A stretch of 64,000 bases of DNA from Phoma sp. XZ068 (taxonomy: Eukaryota; Ascomycota; Dothideomycetes; Pleosporales; Didymellaceae). Each line of letters opens with the position of its first letter. The stretch's first letter is position 1. The notes under the pieces are model-generated. The model searched no databases and was not told the DNA's origin. It saw only the letters and a list, made by a program, of their open reading frames with translations. Position numbers and translations under genes: made by a program. Below are positions 55,336 to 64,000 of the stretch, in pieces. The stretch lies in NCBI GenBank assembly GCA_004835665.1, contig RBKR01000016.1:1279731-1343730 (forward strand), given 5' to 3'.

Positions 55336-58300
55336 ATGTCAGAAGCCACCGTTGAGCATCAGTACTTTGAGCACTTGGCTGAGTACCAGGTAGCAGTGTG
55401 CAAGGAGTGCCGGTACGCAGTATGGCCGGACCAGATCGAGAGCCACTTGCAGAAGCAACACAAGAGGCCGCCAAAAAACGTTAGAGCTGTAGGGGATGCC
55501 GTCCGTCAGTGGGCGGGCTTGCTACAGTACCCCAGCGAGTGGACGGTACCAGACAACAACGTGCAGCCCATCCCCCAGCTGCCAGTATACGACGACGGCT
55601 TGCTGTGCCAACTTGAGCCCGAAAAATGCCGGCACATTGCAAGAACCATCGACTCGATCAAAAAGCACTGGCGCAAAGACCACAACGGCTGGTCGCTGGG
55701 AAAAAGGCAAGGACGCCCCAGCCGAACTCGGGCAGGGGCGTTGCAAGCCCAGATGGAAGACGGCTGCAAGCGCGTACACTGCCAGCGACTTTTCGGCAGC
55801 CGGCACGGATCACAGTACTTCGAGGTGCGTCACAACCCAGACAGCGGTCCGCAACCCGTCCCCACAGAGGGCGAGGCGGCGTGGGCGCGCGTGGGCGAGG
55901 AGATGGCCAAGACGTGGGCCAACGTCGAGGACCGGGCGAAGACAACGATCGAAGACGGGGAGAAGGACGAGGCGGCCCCATGGCTGGAGCGGACTGGGTG
56001 GCTGCCGTACTTGAACAAACTGGATCGTCCCGAATTGCTGGCGAGCATTGAGGAGCCCAACATAGACCCGGAGAAGGACGAGGAACCCGTCGAGGCTGCA
56101 ATTTGGAACGCCATGGACGGACTGGCCCGCGTGAGCCAGGCGTCGGTCATCGAACGGACGGGCATATTCGTGCGTATGGAGGCGATCCGGACAGAGAAGC
56201 ATCAGACCAGGTACACGCCGCTGCAGGCGTACATGGACGACAAGTCGATCAAAGAGCGATCACGCCCGTGGAAGCAGATACTGATGTTTTTTGCACGGAC
56301 GCAGAGGGAGCACCGTTGGAAGAGCCCCAAGTACCGCTTCACACAGCAGCAGCGCGAGGCGTGGGAGGCATTGATCGAGCAGGCAGAGAGAGACGTAGGT
56401 GGGGTAGAGATGGGGGTAGCCGACGAGGACCAGAACGAGGACGGGGAGGACGAGGAGGACGAGATGATGATCGATGAGCTGGACGACGAGCAGGACCCGT
56501 CCGAACGCGACAATGAGCCCGAGCACGCGAAGCTGGGGCCGGTCGAAAAAGCGTGCTTGGACTTTTGCATGGCGCTGCTCAAACAGACCATCCGCCGCAA
56601 GGAGTACGACTGCGCGCTGGTGTGCGCGTTGGCTGTGCTTGGCGTCAAGGAGGACGGTTGGAAGGGCCCCGAGCTGTACCCGCCGATCTTGTCGTCCGTG
56701 ATCAAAATCACCCGTTTCATGGTCGTGCAGCACGCACTGGAGCTGTCCGAGCCGTTTGAAGAGGAGGTGTTCGACGACGACAGCGCGTACGGGGGGAGCG
56801 ACAGCGGCAGCAGTCCCCCCAGCCCGCGTCGACCAAAAGGCTGCTTGGAGTTTGTGCAGCAGATGATGGACAGCTTCATGGTGCGAGGCAGCCACAGCCC
56901 GATGCAGTGGATGCTCGACTTACGCACGTACGGGCTGAAGGTGCACTACAACACCACGTCGCGTGGCCACGTCGAGTGGATGGGGAAGGATGAGCTGCTG
57001 TACAAGAACTTGCACTTCACCATGGCCCAGTTCCGCGGGATGGTGCACGGTATGCAGGCGGAGGCTAAGCGGCTACTGGTGGAGGAGTTGCTGTTTTGCG
57101 GCAAGCAGACAGCAGGCCAAGTGCCCCAGATCCCGTGGGAGCAGCTGCGCGACAACCCGACCGATGAGCGGCCAGGGTGGAACTTTTTGAAAGACCACCG
57201 CACGCGCATGCCCGTAGATGGGGAGAAGTGGTTGTTTGAGCGCGCGGGGCAGGACGCCAACGTCAGGGAAAGGTTCATCAAGCCAGGAAGCCGTTCAGGC
57301 ATCGACCGGAAAGAGGTGGAGCGGTACATGGATCGAGTGATTGCGTTTCGAGAGAAGCTGGCCGCGTTGGTGCACATGGCAGAAGGGCAACCCGCAAGGT
57401 GGCCAGAGCTGGGCAGCGTTCGACACAGCAACACCATCAAGGGGGGCCACCGAAACATTTTCATCGAGGACGGCATGGTCGCGTTCGTTACGCGGTATCA
57501 CAAAGGGTATGCCGTGAGCGGCGATGTCAAGATCATCCACCGGTACTTGCCGCGCGAGGTGGGCGAGCTGGTGGTGTATTACATGTGGTTGGTGTTGCCG
57601 TTCCAGCAGCGGTTGGAGGCGATGGTGTGGGAGAAGGAGGCGATATCATCGCACATGTGGCCAGCCGACCCCAGCGGACGGAAGTGGACAAGCGACCGAT
57701 TTCGGGAAATATTGAAGCGTGAAAGCAGAGTAGGTTTAAAGCAAGAGTTGACGATTGCAGCATACCGTGAGATTGCCATCGGCATCAGCCGGAGGTTTTT
57801 GCGGCCATCGTCGGCATTTCGAGCAGAGGAGGCAGAGGAGAACGAGGAGTGGAACGAGGAGAATATGCTCGCCACCATCCAGGACGAGCAGGCCGGCCAC
57901 AGCGCGCACGTAGCCGGCATGGTATACGCGCGCGGGATCATGGAGATGGCAGGCGTCACAGCAGACAGGCGGCAGTTGTTCCGCAACTCGAGCACCGATT
58001 GGCACCGGTTTTTGGGTTTCCAGTCCGCCGTAGACGCAGTGGCAGACGTCAAGAAGCGGAAGAAGGCGCCGTTCGAGAGCGAGGCGGACGAGGCAAGGAT
58101 AGAGAGGCTGGAGCGGCTGAGGAAGATGGACCCGGCAGCGCAACTCCAGCGAATGAAGGGCAAGAAAGCAAAGTTCAGAGGCGTGCAGAAGGAGGCCATC
58201 GAGGCGATCATTGCCGGCGAGAGCCCCGTCGTGGCCGTGATGCCGACTGGCGCAGGCAAGAGCATGTTGTTTATGTTGCCGGGGTGGGCAGAGCAAGGTG

Positions 58301-59997
58301 GAACGACGGTCGTCGTCGTGCCGTTGGTTTCGCTGCGTGGAGACATGATGCGGCGGTGCAAGGAGCTGGGGATATCGTGCGCCGAGTGGGAGAGTCGCTG
58401 CCCGCCCGACGCAGCAGCCATCGTGTTCGTAACGCCCGAGTCGGCCGTGGGAGAAGCGTTCGCGACATTTTTGAACCGGCTGCGAGCGACGCGGCAGCTG
58501 GACCGTATCGTGATCGACGAGTGTCACATTGTGTTGAACCGTCGATACACATTCCGCAAGCAGATGCAACAGCTCGGCAGGCTGGCAGCAGCCGAGACGC
58601 AGATGGTGCTGTTGACAGCAACGTTGCCGCCGACCGAAGAAGACGAGCTGTATCGACGGATGCATTACCAGCGAGGGCAGGTCAAGATGTTCAGACAACC
58701 GACCACAAGGACGAACGTGGCGTATCAGACCATCAAGATCAGCCGGTCCGTGAAGAAGAAGGACGTCGAGTCGATGGTCATCAAGACAGTGTGGCAGAAA
58801 ATGCGGAAGTACAGGACAGGCAAGCTCATCGTGTACGGCAATTCGAAGCCGAAGGTGAAGGCGTTGGCAGAGCAATTAGATTGTCACGCGTATCACGCGG
58901 ATGCCGTGGGCAAGGCGAGCATGTTAGCGGACTTCATGGCAGGCAAGCAGCGCGTGATCGTGGCAACGAGCGCGTTGGGAATGGGCGTGGACATACCGGA
59001 TGTACGGTGCATCATTCACATCGATTGGCCGTTCACCATGTTGGATTACGCACAGGAGAGCGGCAGGGCAGGCCGGGACGGGTTGCGAAGCGAGGCGGTT
59101 TTGATCGTTCAGGATGGGAAACAACGCACCGAAGACAACGAGACAGAAGCCGAGCGGCAGTTGGTGAGGGAGTATGTTGAAGGTGGTGAGAGCGGGGCGG
59201 CTAGCTGCAGGAGGGAGGTGTTGGACGGGTATTTGGATGGGAGGAAGGATCGAGCAGGGTGTAGAGAGGAGGACAACGAGGAGATGTGCGACGTGTGCCG
59301 AGGGATAGATGGGCAGTTGGAGGAGGTGGTTGAAGAAGAAACAGAAGAAGAGAGCGAGACAGACGACAACAGTAACGATGGAGAAGAAATGGACGTCGTC
59401 GAAGCGGAGCGGGAAGAGATGCGGCGGGTGTTTCAACAGCAGGAGCAGGCGCGCCGGGGGCCGTGGCAGACGTTGACTGAGCATCGACAGCAGGAGTTTG
59501 CCGACGTAGAGTGGGTGCGCAGGCAGTTGGCGTGGTGGGCGAATCGCTGCGGGATTTGCGAGGGAGCAGGCGATCCACAGAGCGGACACGACATACGGCA
59601 GTGTTGGAGGGCAGAAAGCAAAACAGCGAAGGAGATGGTACAGAAGATAGACGACCAGGTTCGGTTCCACATGTTTTCAGGTTGCTTCCCGTGTGGTGGC
59701 GTACCGCAGGAAATTTGCAACAGCTGGGAGCCGAACGAGAAAGGGAAGTATCGAAGGGTAGGGGGAGGGACTTGTCAATACAGCGGGGTGTTGAGCGCAG
59801 GATTAACAGGCATAGTATTCGGTTACACGGAGGCAAACGCCCGATGGCAGGCCCGATTAGCGGAGTTTGGGGTGGACGATGCAGGACCGGGTAGGATGTT
59901 AATCGAATATTTAGGGAAGAAGCAGCCGCTGGACAACGTGGAGAGCAACAACTTGGTAAAGGAGTTTTGTTGGATTACACGGCTGTTGGCTGAGTAG
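55336..59997 (+). CDS. telomere-linked RecQ-type helicase (TLH)
   Basis: One exon of 1553 codons from the ATG at 55336 (CTAACATG). The N-terminus has a C-x2-C...H-x4-H finger (VCKECRYAVWPDQIESHLQK) like the OrsD/DUF3505 finger. The centre has the block GGHRNIFIEDGMVAFVTRYH and HRYLPREVGELVVYYMWLV, shared by fungal telomere-linked helicases. The helicase core follows: PTGAGKS near residue 970, DECH near 1061, TATLPP, ALGMGVDIPDVR and QESGRAGRDG near 1240, which are RecQ motifs I, II, III, V and VI. Cys clusters (CDVCRGIDG, CGICEGAGDPQSGHDIRQC) come after. The gene reads towards the telomere 3.9 kb away, the usual place of TLH genes in Magnaporthe, Ustilago and others. Probable role: maintenance or recombination of chromosome ends. 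Intact and undamaged by RIP. Confidence 0.92.
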   Translation: MSEATVEHQYFEHLAEYQVAVCKECRYAVWPDQIESHLQKQHKRPPKNVRAVGDAVRQWAGLLQYPSEWTVPDNNVQPIPQLPVYDDGLLCQLEPEKCRHIARTIDSIKKHWRKDHNGWSLGKRQGRPSRTRAGALQAQMEDGCKRVHCQRLFGSRHGSQYFEVRHNPDSGPQPVPTEGEAAWARVGEEMAKTWANVEDRAKTTIEDGEKDEAAPWLERTGWLPYLNKLDRPELLASIEEPNIDPEKDEEPVEAAIWNAMDGLARVSQASVIERTGIFVRMEAIRTEKHQTRYTPLQAYMDDKSIKERSRPWKQILMFFARTQREHRWKSPKYRFTQQQREAWEALIEQAERDVGGVEMGVADEDQNEDGEDEEDEMMIDELDDEQDPSERDNEPEHAKLGPVEKACLDFCMALLKQTIRRKEYDCALVCALAVLGVKEDGWKGPELYPPILSSVIKITRFMVVQHALELSEPFEEEVFDDDSAYGGSDSGSSPPSPRRPKGCLEFVQQMMDSFMVRGSHSPMQWMLDLRTYGLKVHYNTTSRGHVEWMGKDELLYKNLHFTMAQFRGMVHGMQAEAKRLLVEELLFCGKQTAGQVPQIPWEQLRDNPTDERPGWNFLKDHRTRMPVDGEKWLFERAGQDANVRERFIKPGSRSGIDRKEVERYMDRVIAFREKLAALVHMAEGQPARWPELGSVRHSNTIKGGHRNIFIEDGMVAFVTRYHKGYAVSGDVKIIHRYLPREVGELVVYYMWLVLPFQQRLEAMVWEKEAISSHMWPADPSGRKWTSDRFREILKRESRVGLKQELTIAAYREIAIGISRRFLRPSSAFRAEEAEENEEWNEENMLATIQDEQAGHSAHVAGMVYARGIMEMAGVTADRRQLFRNSSTDWHRFLGFQSAVDAVADVKKRKKAPFESEADEARIERLERLRKMDPAAQLQRMKGKKAKFRGVQKEAIEAIIAGESPVVAVMPTGAGKSMLFMLPGWAEQGGTTVVVVPLVSLRGDMMRRCKELGISCAEWESRCPPDAAAIVFVTPESAVGEAFATFLNRLRATRQLDRIVIDECHIVLNRRYTFRKQMQQLGRLAAAETQMVLLTATLPPTEEDELYRRMHYQRGQVKMFRQPTTRTNVAYQTIKISRSVKKKDVESMVIKTVWQKMRKYRTGKLIVYGNSKPKVKALAEQLDCHAYHADAVGKASMLADFMAGKQRVIVATSALGMGVDIPDVRCIIHIDWPFTMLDYAQESGRAGRDGLRSEAVLIVQDGKQRTEDNETEAERQLVREYVEGGESGAASCRREVLDGYLDGRKDRAGCREEDNEEMCDVCRGIDGQLEEVVEEETEEESETDDNSNDGEEMDVVEAEREEMRRVFQQQEQARRGPWQTLTEHRQQEFADVEWVRRQLAWWANRCGICEGAGDPQSGHDIRQCWRAESKTAKEMVQKIDDQVRFHMFSGCFPCGGVPQEICNSWEPNEKGKYRRVGGGTCQYSGVLSAGLTGIVFGYTEANARWQARLAEFGVDDAGPGRMLIEYLGKKQPLDNVESNNLVKEFCWITRLLAE

Positions 59998-60381
59998 GCG
60001 CAGTAGTAGCAAATGAAAGATTTTCCGTTCGCGATTCGCTGTGCAGCAGAGTTTGGTTCGGGCCGGGACGCAAGTTGGGGTAGTGGAGTTTCGGTTGGGC
60101 CCGGACGCAAGTCAGGGTGGGGTTACCGGTGTTTACGGCACGCAGATTATCAACAAGACAGACAAAGAAGCTGAGTGTGTAGGGAGCGCAGACAACGCGC
60201 ATACGAGCGCAGAGAGTGTGAGCAGAGAGGGCAGTAGAGACAAGAGGAGGTGTTAGAGCTTGCAGTCAGGCCAGGACGCAAGTCAAGATTGAGATAGGGT
60301 TATACGTGGTTTGGTCAAGCGGGCAACAGCATACAGCATTGTAAAAGAACACAGCAGCCAGCAAGAGGTGCCCACCAACCC

Positions 60382-60429
60382 GAGTGGTTCCCCAAGTGGT
60401 TCCCCAAGTAGTTCCCCACGTGGTTCCCC
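60382..60429 (+). repeat. four 12-bp tandem repeats
   Basis: Units of AAGTGGTTCCCC with one or two changes each at 60382, 60394, 60406 and 60418; diverged relatives (CCAAGTGGTCC, CCAAGTGGCCC) continue to about 60500. Confidence 0.75.
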
Positions 60430-60924
60430 AAGTAGCGCGCCACCCCAAGTGGTCCGAAAGTAGTCCCACCAGCCCAAGTGGCCCGAAAGTGGTCCCCCGC
60501 CCAACCAAGTGAGTCCACATCAGTGACGCCAAATTAGTAAGAGCCGATTATTTAAGAAAAACCAACAGCCAAGAAAGAGCGCGCAACCCAAGAAGAGCCC
60601 ACAATCCAGGCAGAGCACCCGAAACCAAGTGAGTCCCCAACCCAAAGCACCCGTTTGTATTGAAAAGAAAGCGCAGGATCAAGACAGCGAAAATTTGGGA
60701 AAAGTAAGATGCGGAGAGGAGGCATTTGAAAAGGTCACCAGGGGGTTTAGGCAGATGGATCGGGATGGGGACAACATGTAAAAAGGTGTTTTGGGCGTTT
60801 AGAGAGGATTGTCACAAGATAGAACAGAAGCTAGGGGAAGTTTGGCAAACCCGATTGTGGTGCCGCAGCCAGAAAGGCATTCCCAAGCCCGTAGATGCCG
60901 TAGTGCGTGAGAGAAGGGTGGACA

Positions 60925-61700
60925 GTGGGCCCGCCAGGTGTCACACGAGAGCGAAGAGGCAGGTGCAGAGTTGGTTGGAGGAGCGGATGCAGGTTAGGGT
61001 TAGGGTTACCGGTATTTGGGGCAAGCCGACAAAGGAACAGAGGCCCGTAGAGAGACCCGTAGCCCGTGGAGGTGCCCCCGAACGCGTAGAAAGACAGGCA
61101 ACAGGCAGGAAACAGCCGCAACCCGCGAAGATGCCCCCGAACCGGTGAAGAGACCGGTAATGCGAGGGTAAGAGAGAGAAGGGGGGGTGGGCGGTGGGCC
61201 CGTGGCAAGGTATCAGAGGGGGTAGAGACAAAAGGGCGGGCGGTAGGCCCGTAGAGAGGTATCAGAGGGACGAAGAGGGGTTGGCGGTGGGCCCCGTCAG
61301 GGCAGAAAAACAAGGCGAAGACCCGTAGGTGATTAGAGGGCTAAGAAGTGTTAAGGAGTGCGAGGAGAAGGGTTAGAGAGAAAGGGGATTGCGGTGGGCC
61401 CCGTTCAAGACAGAAGAGCAGGGCGAAGACCCGTTAGCGAGTGTGAAGATGTAAGAATGTAGGGGTGGGCGGTGGGCCCGTCAGGTGTCACAAAGCAGGC
61501 GGGCGGGGCGGTAGAGGATGAAGGAGAAAGAGGGGAGGTGGGTGGGGCCGTGATAAGGTATCACGAGCCGAGGGTGAGGGAGGCAAGAAGGGAGAAGAGA
61601 GTCGTTGAGGAGAAGGCAGAAGAGGGCGGGCGATGGGCCCGTCAGGTGTCACAGAGAAGCCGAGCGCAGCGGTGAAGTAGAAGGGGTGGGCGGAAGGCCC
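60925..61700 (+). repeat. irregular repeats of GTGGGCCCGTCAGGTGTCAC
   Basis: Near-complete copies at 60925-60944, 61471-61491 and 61631-61652, with partial copies (GGCGGTGGGCCCGT plus GGTATCA) near 61186, 61228, 61278, 61393, 61538 and 61686. Spacing is irregular, as in an old minisatellite. Confidence 0.65.
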
Positions 61701-62295
61701 GTGGGGAGGCACAAGAAGCGCCGCGGTTGAGAAAAGAGAAGAGGCAGGCGACGAAGTCGTGGTGAGGTATTACCGAGAGGTCCGCAACCCGTGAAGAGGC
61801 CCCCGTAACCCGTGCGATAGTGACATGTAAAAGAGGGTGCAGCAGATACCCGTCCGAGTGGCAGGAGCCCGTAGAAAGGCCCCGGAGGCGCAAAGAGCGT
61901 AACGTAGAGCGGTTCAAGAGCGCAGCAAGGGTAGGAAAGAGCGAAGTAAAGAAGAAAAGAGCGGCAACCGGTAGCTGAGGGTAGGACGCAGGTAGAGGGT
62001 AGGACGCAGTTACAAGGCCCCGCAAGCCGAGGAGGTTTGCGGTCAGTAGCAGACAGCAGGGATCACATCATCAAGGCGTCAGGGAGGGCAAGAAGAGAAG
62101 TAGAAGGTAGAGGGTGAGCGGAGAGCCGGCAAGGTGTTTACAGCGTGAAGTTGGGTTCAGGGCCGGACGCAAGTCAGGGTTAGGGTTATCCGTATTTGGG
62201 GAAAGTAGACAACAGGACAGAAGCAAACGCGGAGGCCGAAACCCGGATCCCGTTAGCCGTTATCCGTTTCGGCAGTCCGCAAGCGCAAACCGTTG

Positions 62296-62412
62296 AATTC
62301 AAGGAAAGTTCAAAAGTTCAGCAGCTCAAAAGTTCAGCAGTTCAAAAGTTGAAAAGTTCAAAAGTTCAAGAAGTTCAAGAAGTTCAAGAAAAGTCAAGTT
62401 CAAGGAAAGTTC
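62296..62412 (+). repeat. AAGTTCA-type short tandem repeats
   Basis: About ten imperfect units of AAAAGTTCA(GC/A)(A/G), grading into AAGAAGTTC. Confidence 0.75.
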
Positions 62413-63389
62413 GAGAAGAGAGAAAAGATAAGCAGAGGAAAGGGAGTAAAGAAGAGAGTTGAAGTTAAAAGATCAAAGAAAGCGGGTGGGTAAGAGGGCG
62501 TAAAATTGAAAAGAAACGTTAAAGGTAAAAAGAAAAAATAAGCAGTTTAGTAGTTTAGAGAAATCAGTAAAGAGAAGAAAAAAGGATTAGAGAACACAGT
62601 AGAAAGGATTTGAAAGATTTTTTTCAAAGATAAAGAGAGTTTCAAAGAAGAGTTAGCAAGTAAGTGTTGAGAAATAAATAATAACAAAGAAAAGAGGTAA
62701 AGTTATAGGAAAGAAGTAAAGAGGAATAAGAAAAGAAATAGAAATACACAGGCAAACAGAAGAAACAAGTAGTTTAGTAGTTATAAAAAAAAATCAAGGG
62801 AAGATGAAAAAGTTAAAGAGTTACAAAACGTGTTTAATAGAGAGAAGGCAAGGTAGAAACAAAGCAAGAAGGGGGATTAATGGTTTCAAAAGAAAGTTGA
62901 CAAGAATAAGCAGGGGTTAAAGTAGCAAAAGAGGATAGAAGAGAGTGTTTTAAAGGAGGTGAAAGAAAGAAGATAAAGAAAGTAGTAAAGAAAAGAGAGG
63001 AAAGATTGAAATGAAAAAGATAGAGGGAGAATTAGGACAGAGGTAAAAGAGAAAGAAAAAAGGTTAGTTAAGAAAAGGGTGAGGGTAGAGACAATAGTAA
63101 GAGTAAGAAAGAAAAGAAGAATAAGTAGAATAAGTAGAAAAGAGATTCAGATTAGAATAGATTTAGAGATACAAAAGAAAGAAAGTGCAAAGTATTGTCA
63201 AAAAGTAGTAGGAAAAGAAGAGCGGGGTTAGGGTTTTATAGTTATAAGGAAAAAGAGATAAGAAGAAAGGAGGAAAGAAGTAATAAAGTAGATAAAAGAC
63301 AGAATAAAAAGAAGTACAAATAAGTTTAAGTAGGGGTAAAAAACACGGAAAGAAATACAAGCAGAGGCGAGTATAGATACAAAGAAAAG
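62413..63389 (+). other. long purine-rich strand
   Basis: Nearly 1 kb in which the plus strand is almost only A and G, with scattered T and very few C. No gene. The bias is on the strand that ends in TTAGGG. Confidence 0.75.
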
Positions 63390-63515
63390 GTGTAAACAAG
63401 TGAGGAGGTGTAAACAAGTGAGGAGGTGTAAACAAGTGAGGAGGTGTAAACAAGTGAGGAGGTGTAAACAAGTGAGGAGGTGTAAACAAATGAGGAGGTG
63501 TAAACAAGTAAAAAA
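63390..63515 (+). repeat. seven 18-bp repeats each with a forkhead-type site
   Basis: Seven head-to-tail units of GTGTAAACAAGTGAGGAG start at 63390, 63408, 63426, 63444, 63462, 63480 and 63498; the sixth has one change (AAATGAGG) and the seventh decays at its 3' end. Every unit holds TGTAAACA, the consensus of forkhead transcription factors. Confidence 0.9.
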
Positions 63516-63623
63516 GGTAGAAAAGAAAAGAAAGAGTAGGCAGTAGGCCCGTAGGGTGTTTAAAGAGAGCAGTTATTAGTTAGTTACAAGTAGGGGATGT
63601 GGGTGGGGAGCCCGTCCGAGGGT
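63516..63623. other. spacer between minisatellite and microsatellite
   Basis: Contains one more partial copy of the AGGCCCGTAGGGTGT motif near 63545 and no other feature. Confidence 0.5.
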
Positions 63624-63912
63624 GAGGGAGAGAGAGAGAGAGAGAGAGAGTGAGAGTGAGGGTGAGGGAGAGAGTGAGAGTGAGAGTGAGGGTGAGAGAG
63701 AGAGTGAGAGAGAGAGTGAGAGTGAGGGTGAGAGAGAGAGTGAGAGAGAGAGTGAGAGTGAGAGTGAGAGTGAGGGTGAGAGAGAGAGTGAGAGTGAGGG
63801 TGAGGGAGAGAGTGAGAGAGAGAGTGAGAGTGAGGGTGAGGGAGAGAGTGAGGGTGAGAGAGAGAGTGAGGGTGAGGGAGAGAGAGAGAGTGAGAGAGAG
63901 AGTGAGAGAGAG
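63624..63912 (+). repeat. GAGAGT/GAGGGT microsatellite adjoining the telomere
   Basis: About 290 bp of GAGAGAGT, GAGAGT, GAGGGT and GAGGGA units in varying order; it runs straight into TTAGGG repeats. Confidence 0.92.
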
Positions 63913-63914
63913 GG

Positions 63915-64000
63915 TTAGGGTTAGGGTTAGGGTTAGGGTTAGGGTTAGGGTTAGGGTTAGGGTTAGGGTTAGGGTTAGGGTTAGGGTTAGGGTTAGGGTT
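63915..64000 (+). repeat. telomere, (TTAGGG)n
   Basis: Fourteen perfect TTAGGG units plus two bases reach the last base of the window with the G-rich strand 3' outward, so this is a true right-hand chromosome end, or the assembly's copy of it. Confidence 0.98.

Larger units (their letters stand above)
60097..62222 (+). repeat. dispersed 40-65-bp unit with telomeric seed
   Basis: A unit reading GGGCCGGACGCAAGTCAGGG, then telomere-like GTTAGGGTTA, then CCGGTATTTGGGG, recurs at 60097-60137, 60991-61031 (3' part) and 62160-62222; weaker copies lie at 60058-60076 and 60266-60289. Confidence 0.65.
59998..62299. other. G-rich subtelomeric repeats, no gene
   Basis: No credible gene. The plus strand is G-rich and carries several scattered repeat families (listed separately) plus short runs of telomeric units, such as GGTTAGGGTTAGGGTTACC at 60992-61010 and CAGGGTTAGGGTTATCC at 62175-62191. 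Open frames here are by-products of low complexity. Confidence 0.7.

Noticed and set aside
57579..58875. Antisense and alternative frames of 280-443 codons over the helicase gene.
   Set aside because: High GC leaves few stops in other frames; the RecQ motifs are all in one frame.
60266..61313. Repetitive frames such as those encoding repeated GTTWGTTWG.
   Set aside because: They arise from 12-bp repeats and GC-rich low complexity and lack start context or motifs.
63163..63918. Open frames made of repeated HLFTPP or ERESES units.
   Set aside because: Produced by the 18-bp minisatellite and GA microsatellite; not genes.
1..64000. CRISPR arrays, bacterial operons, rRNA or tRNA genes.
   Set aside because: Introns, HET genes and the telomere show a fungal chromosome; I saw no cloverleaf or rRNA sequence, though a tRNA could be missed by eye.

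Overview
The window is the end of a chromosome of a filamentous ascomycete (Pezizomycotina). The last 86 bases are tandem TTAGGG running to the final base. Genes carry 45-75 bp GT-AG introns. A HET-domain gene, long AT-rich blocks full of C-to-T and G-to-A changes (repeat-induced point mutation, RIP) and a telomere-linked RecQ-type helicase all fit. I cannot name the species. Gene models were built by eye: introns were placed so that reading frames join and family motifs become continuous.

Layout. 0-15 kb: a family I.5-like lipase, a gene for an N-myristoylation-type protein, and a divergent pair of a HET protein and a patatin/ankyrin protein whose patatin site lacks its catalytic residues. 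16-23 kb: a monocarboxylate-type MFS transporter, a membrane-anchored haem-oxygenase-like iron enzyme and a P450. 23-27 kb: a solo LTR with perfect 5-bp target duplication and a JmjC-like protein. 27-33 kb: an MFS exporter, a short 2-oxoglutarate-oxygenase-like protein and an aspartyl-tRNA-synthetase-like protein with a changed amino-acid pocket; the last two are divergent. 33-37 kb: a RIP-degraded pogo/Fot1 element (with a solo-LTR-like insertion) lying beside an intact copy of the same family. 37-50 kb: a candidate dikaritin-type RiPP cluster. 51-53 kb: the second intact pogo/Fot1 copy, inverted. 53-64 kb: GC-rich subtelomere with an unknown gene divergent from the telomere-linked helicase, then about 3.9 kb of purine-rich repeats ending in the telomere.

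The main find is the 38-50 kb cluster. A secreted precursor carries twelve 17-residue repeats, each preceded by a Kex2-type Lys-Arg and containing Tyr-Gly-Ile-Ser-Val-Asp. Around it lie a tyrosinase, a UstYa/DUF3328 protein, a second protein with two HxxHC motifs, a SAM methyltransferase, a carnosine-N-methyltransferase-like protein with a membrane anchor and a BIM1-like secreted protein. This is the enzyme set known from ustiloxin- and phomopsin-type pathways, where a Kex2-released peptide is cyclised through its tyrosine; the product here is unknown. The cluster is bracketed by two apparently identical, inverted, RIP-free pogo/Fot1 elements.

The older copy of that same element beside it is RIP-mutated, with all three catalytic Asp codons turned to Asn. 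So RIP acted on this family in the past but has not touched the present copies. The aaRS-like/oxygenase/exporter group at 28-33 kb is a second, less certain candidate pathway.
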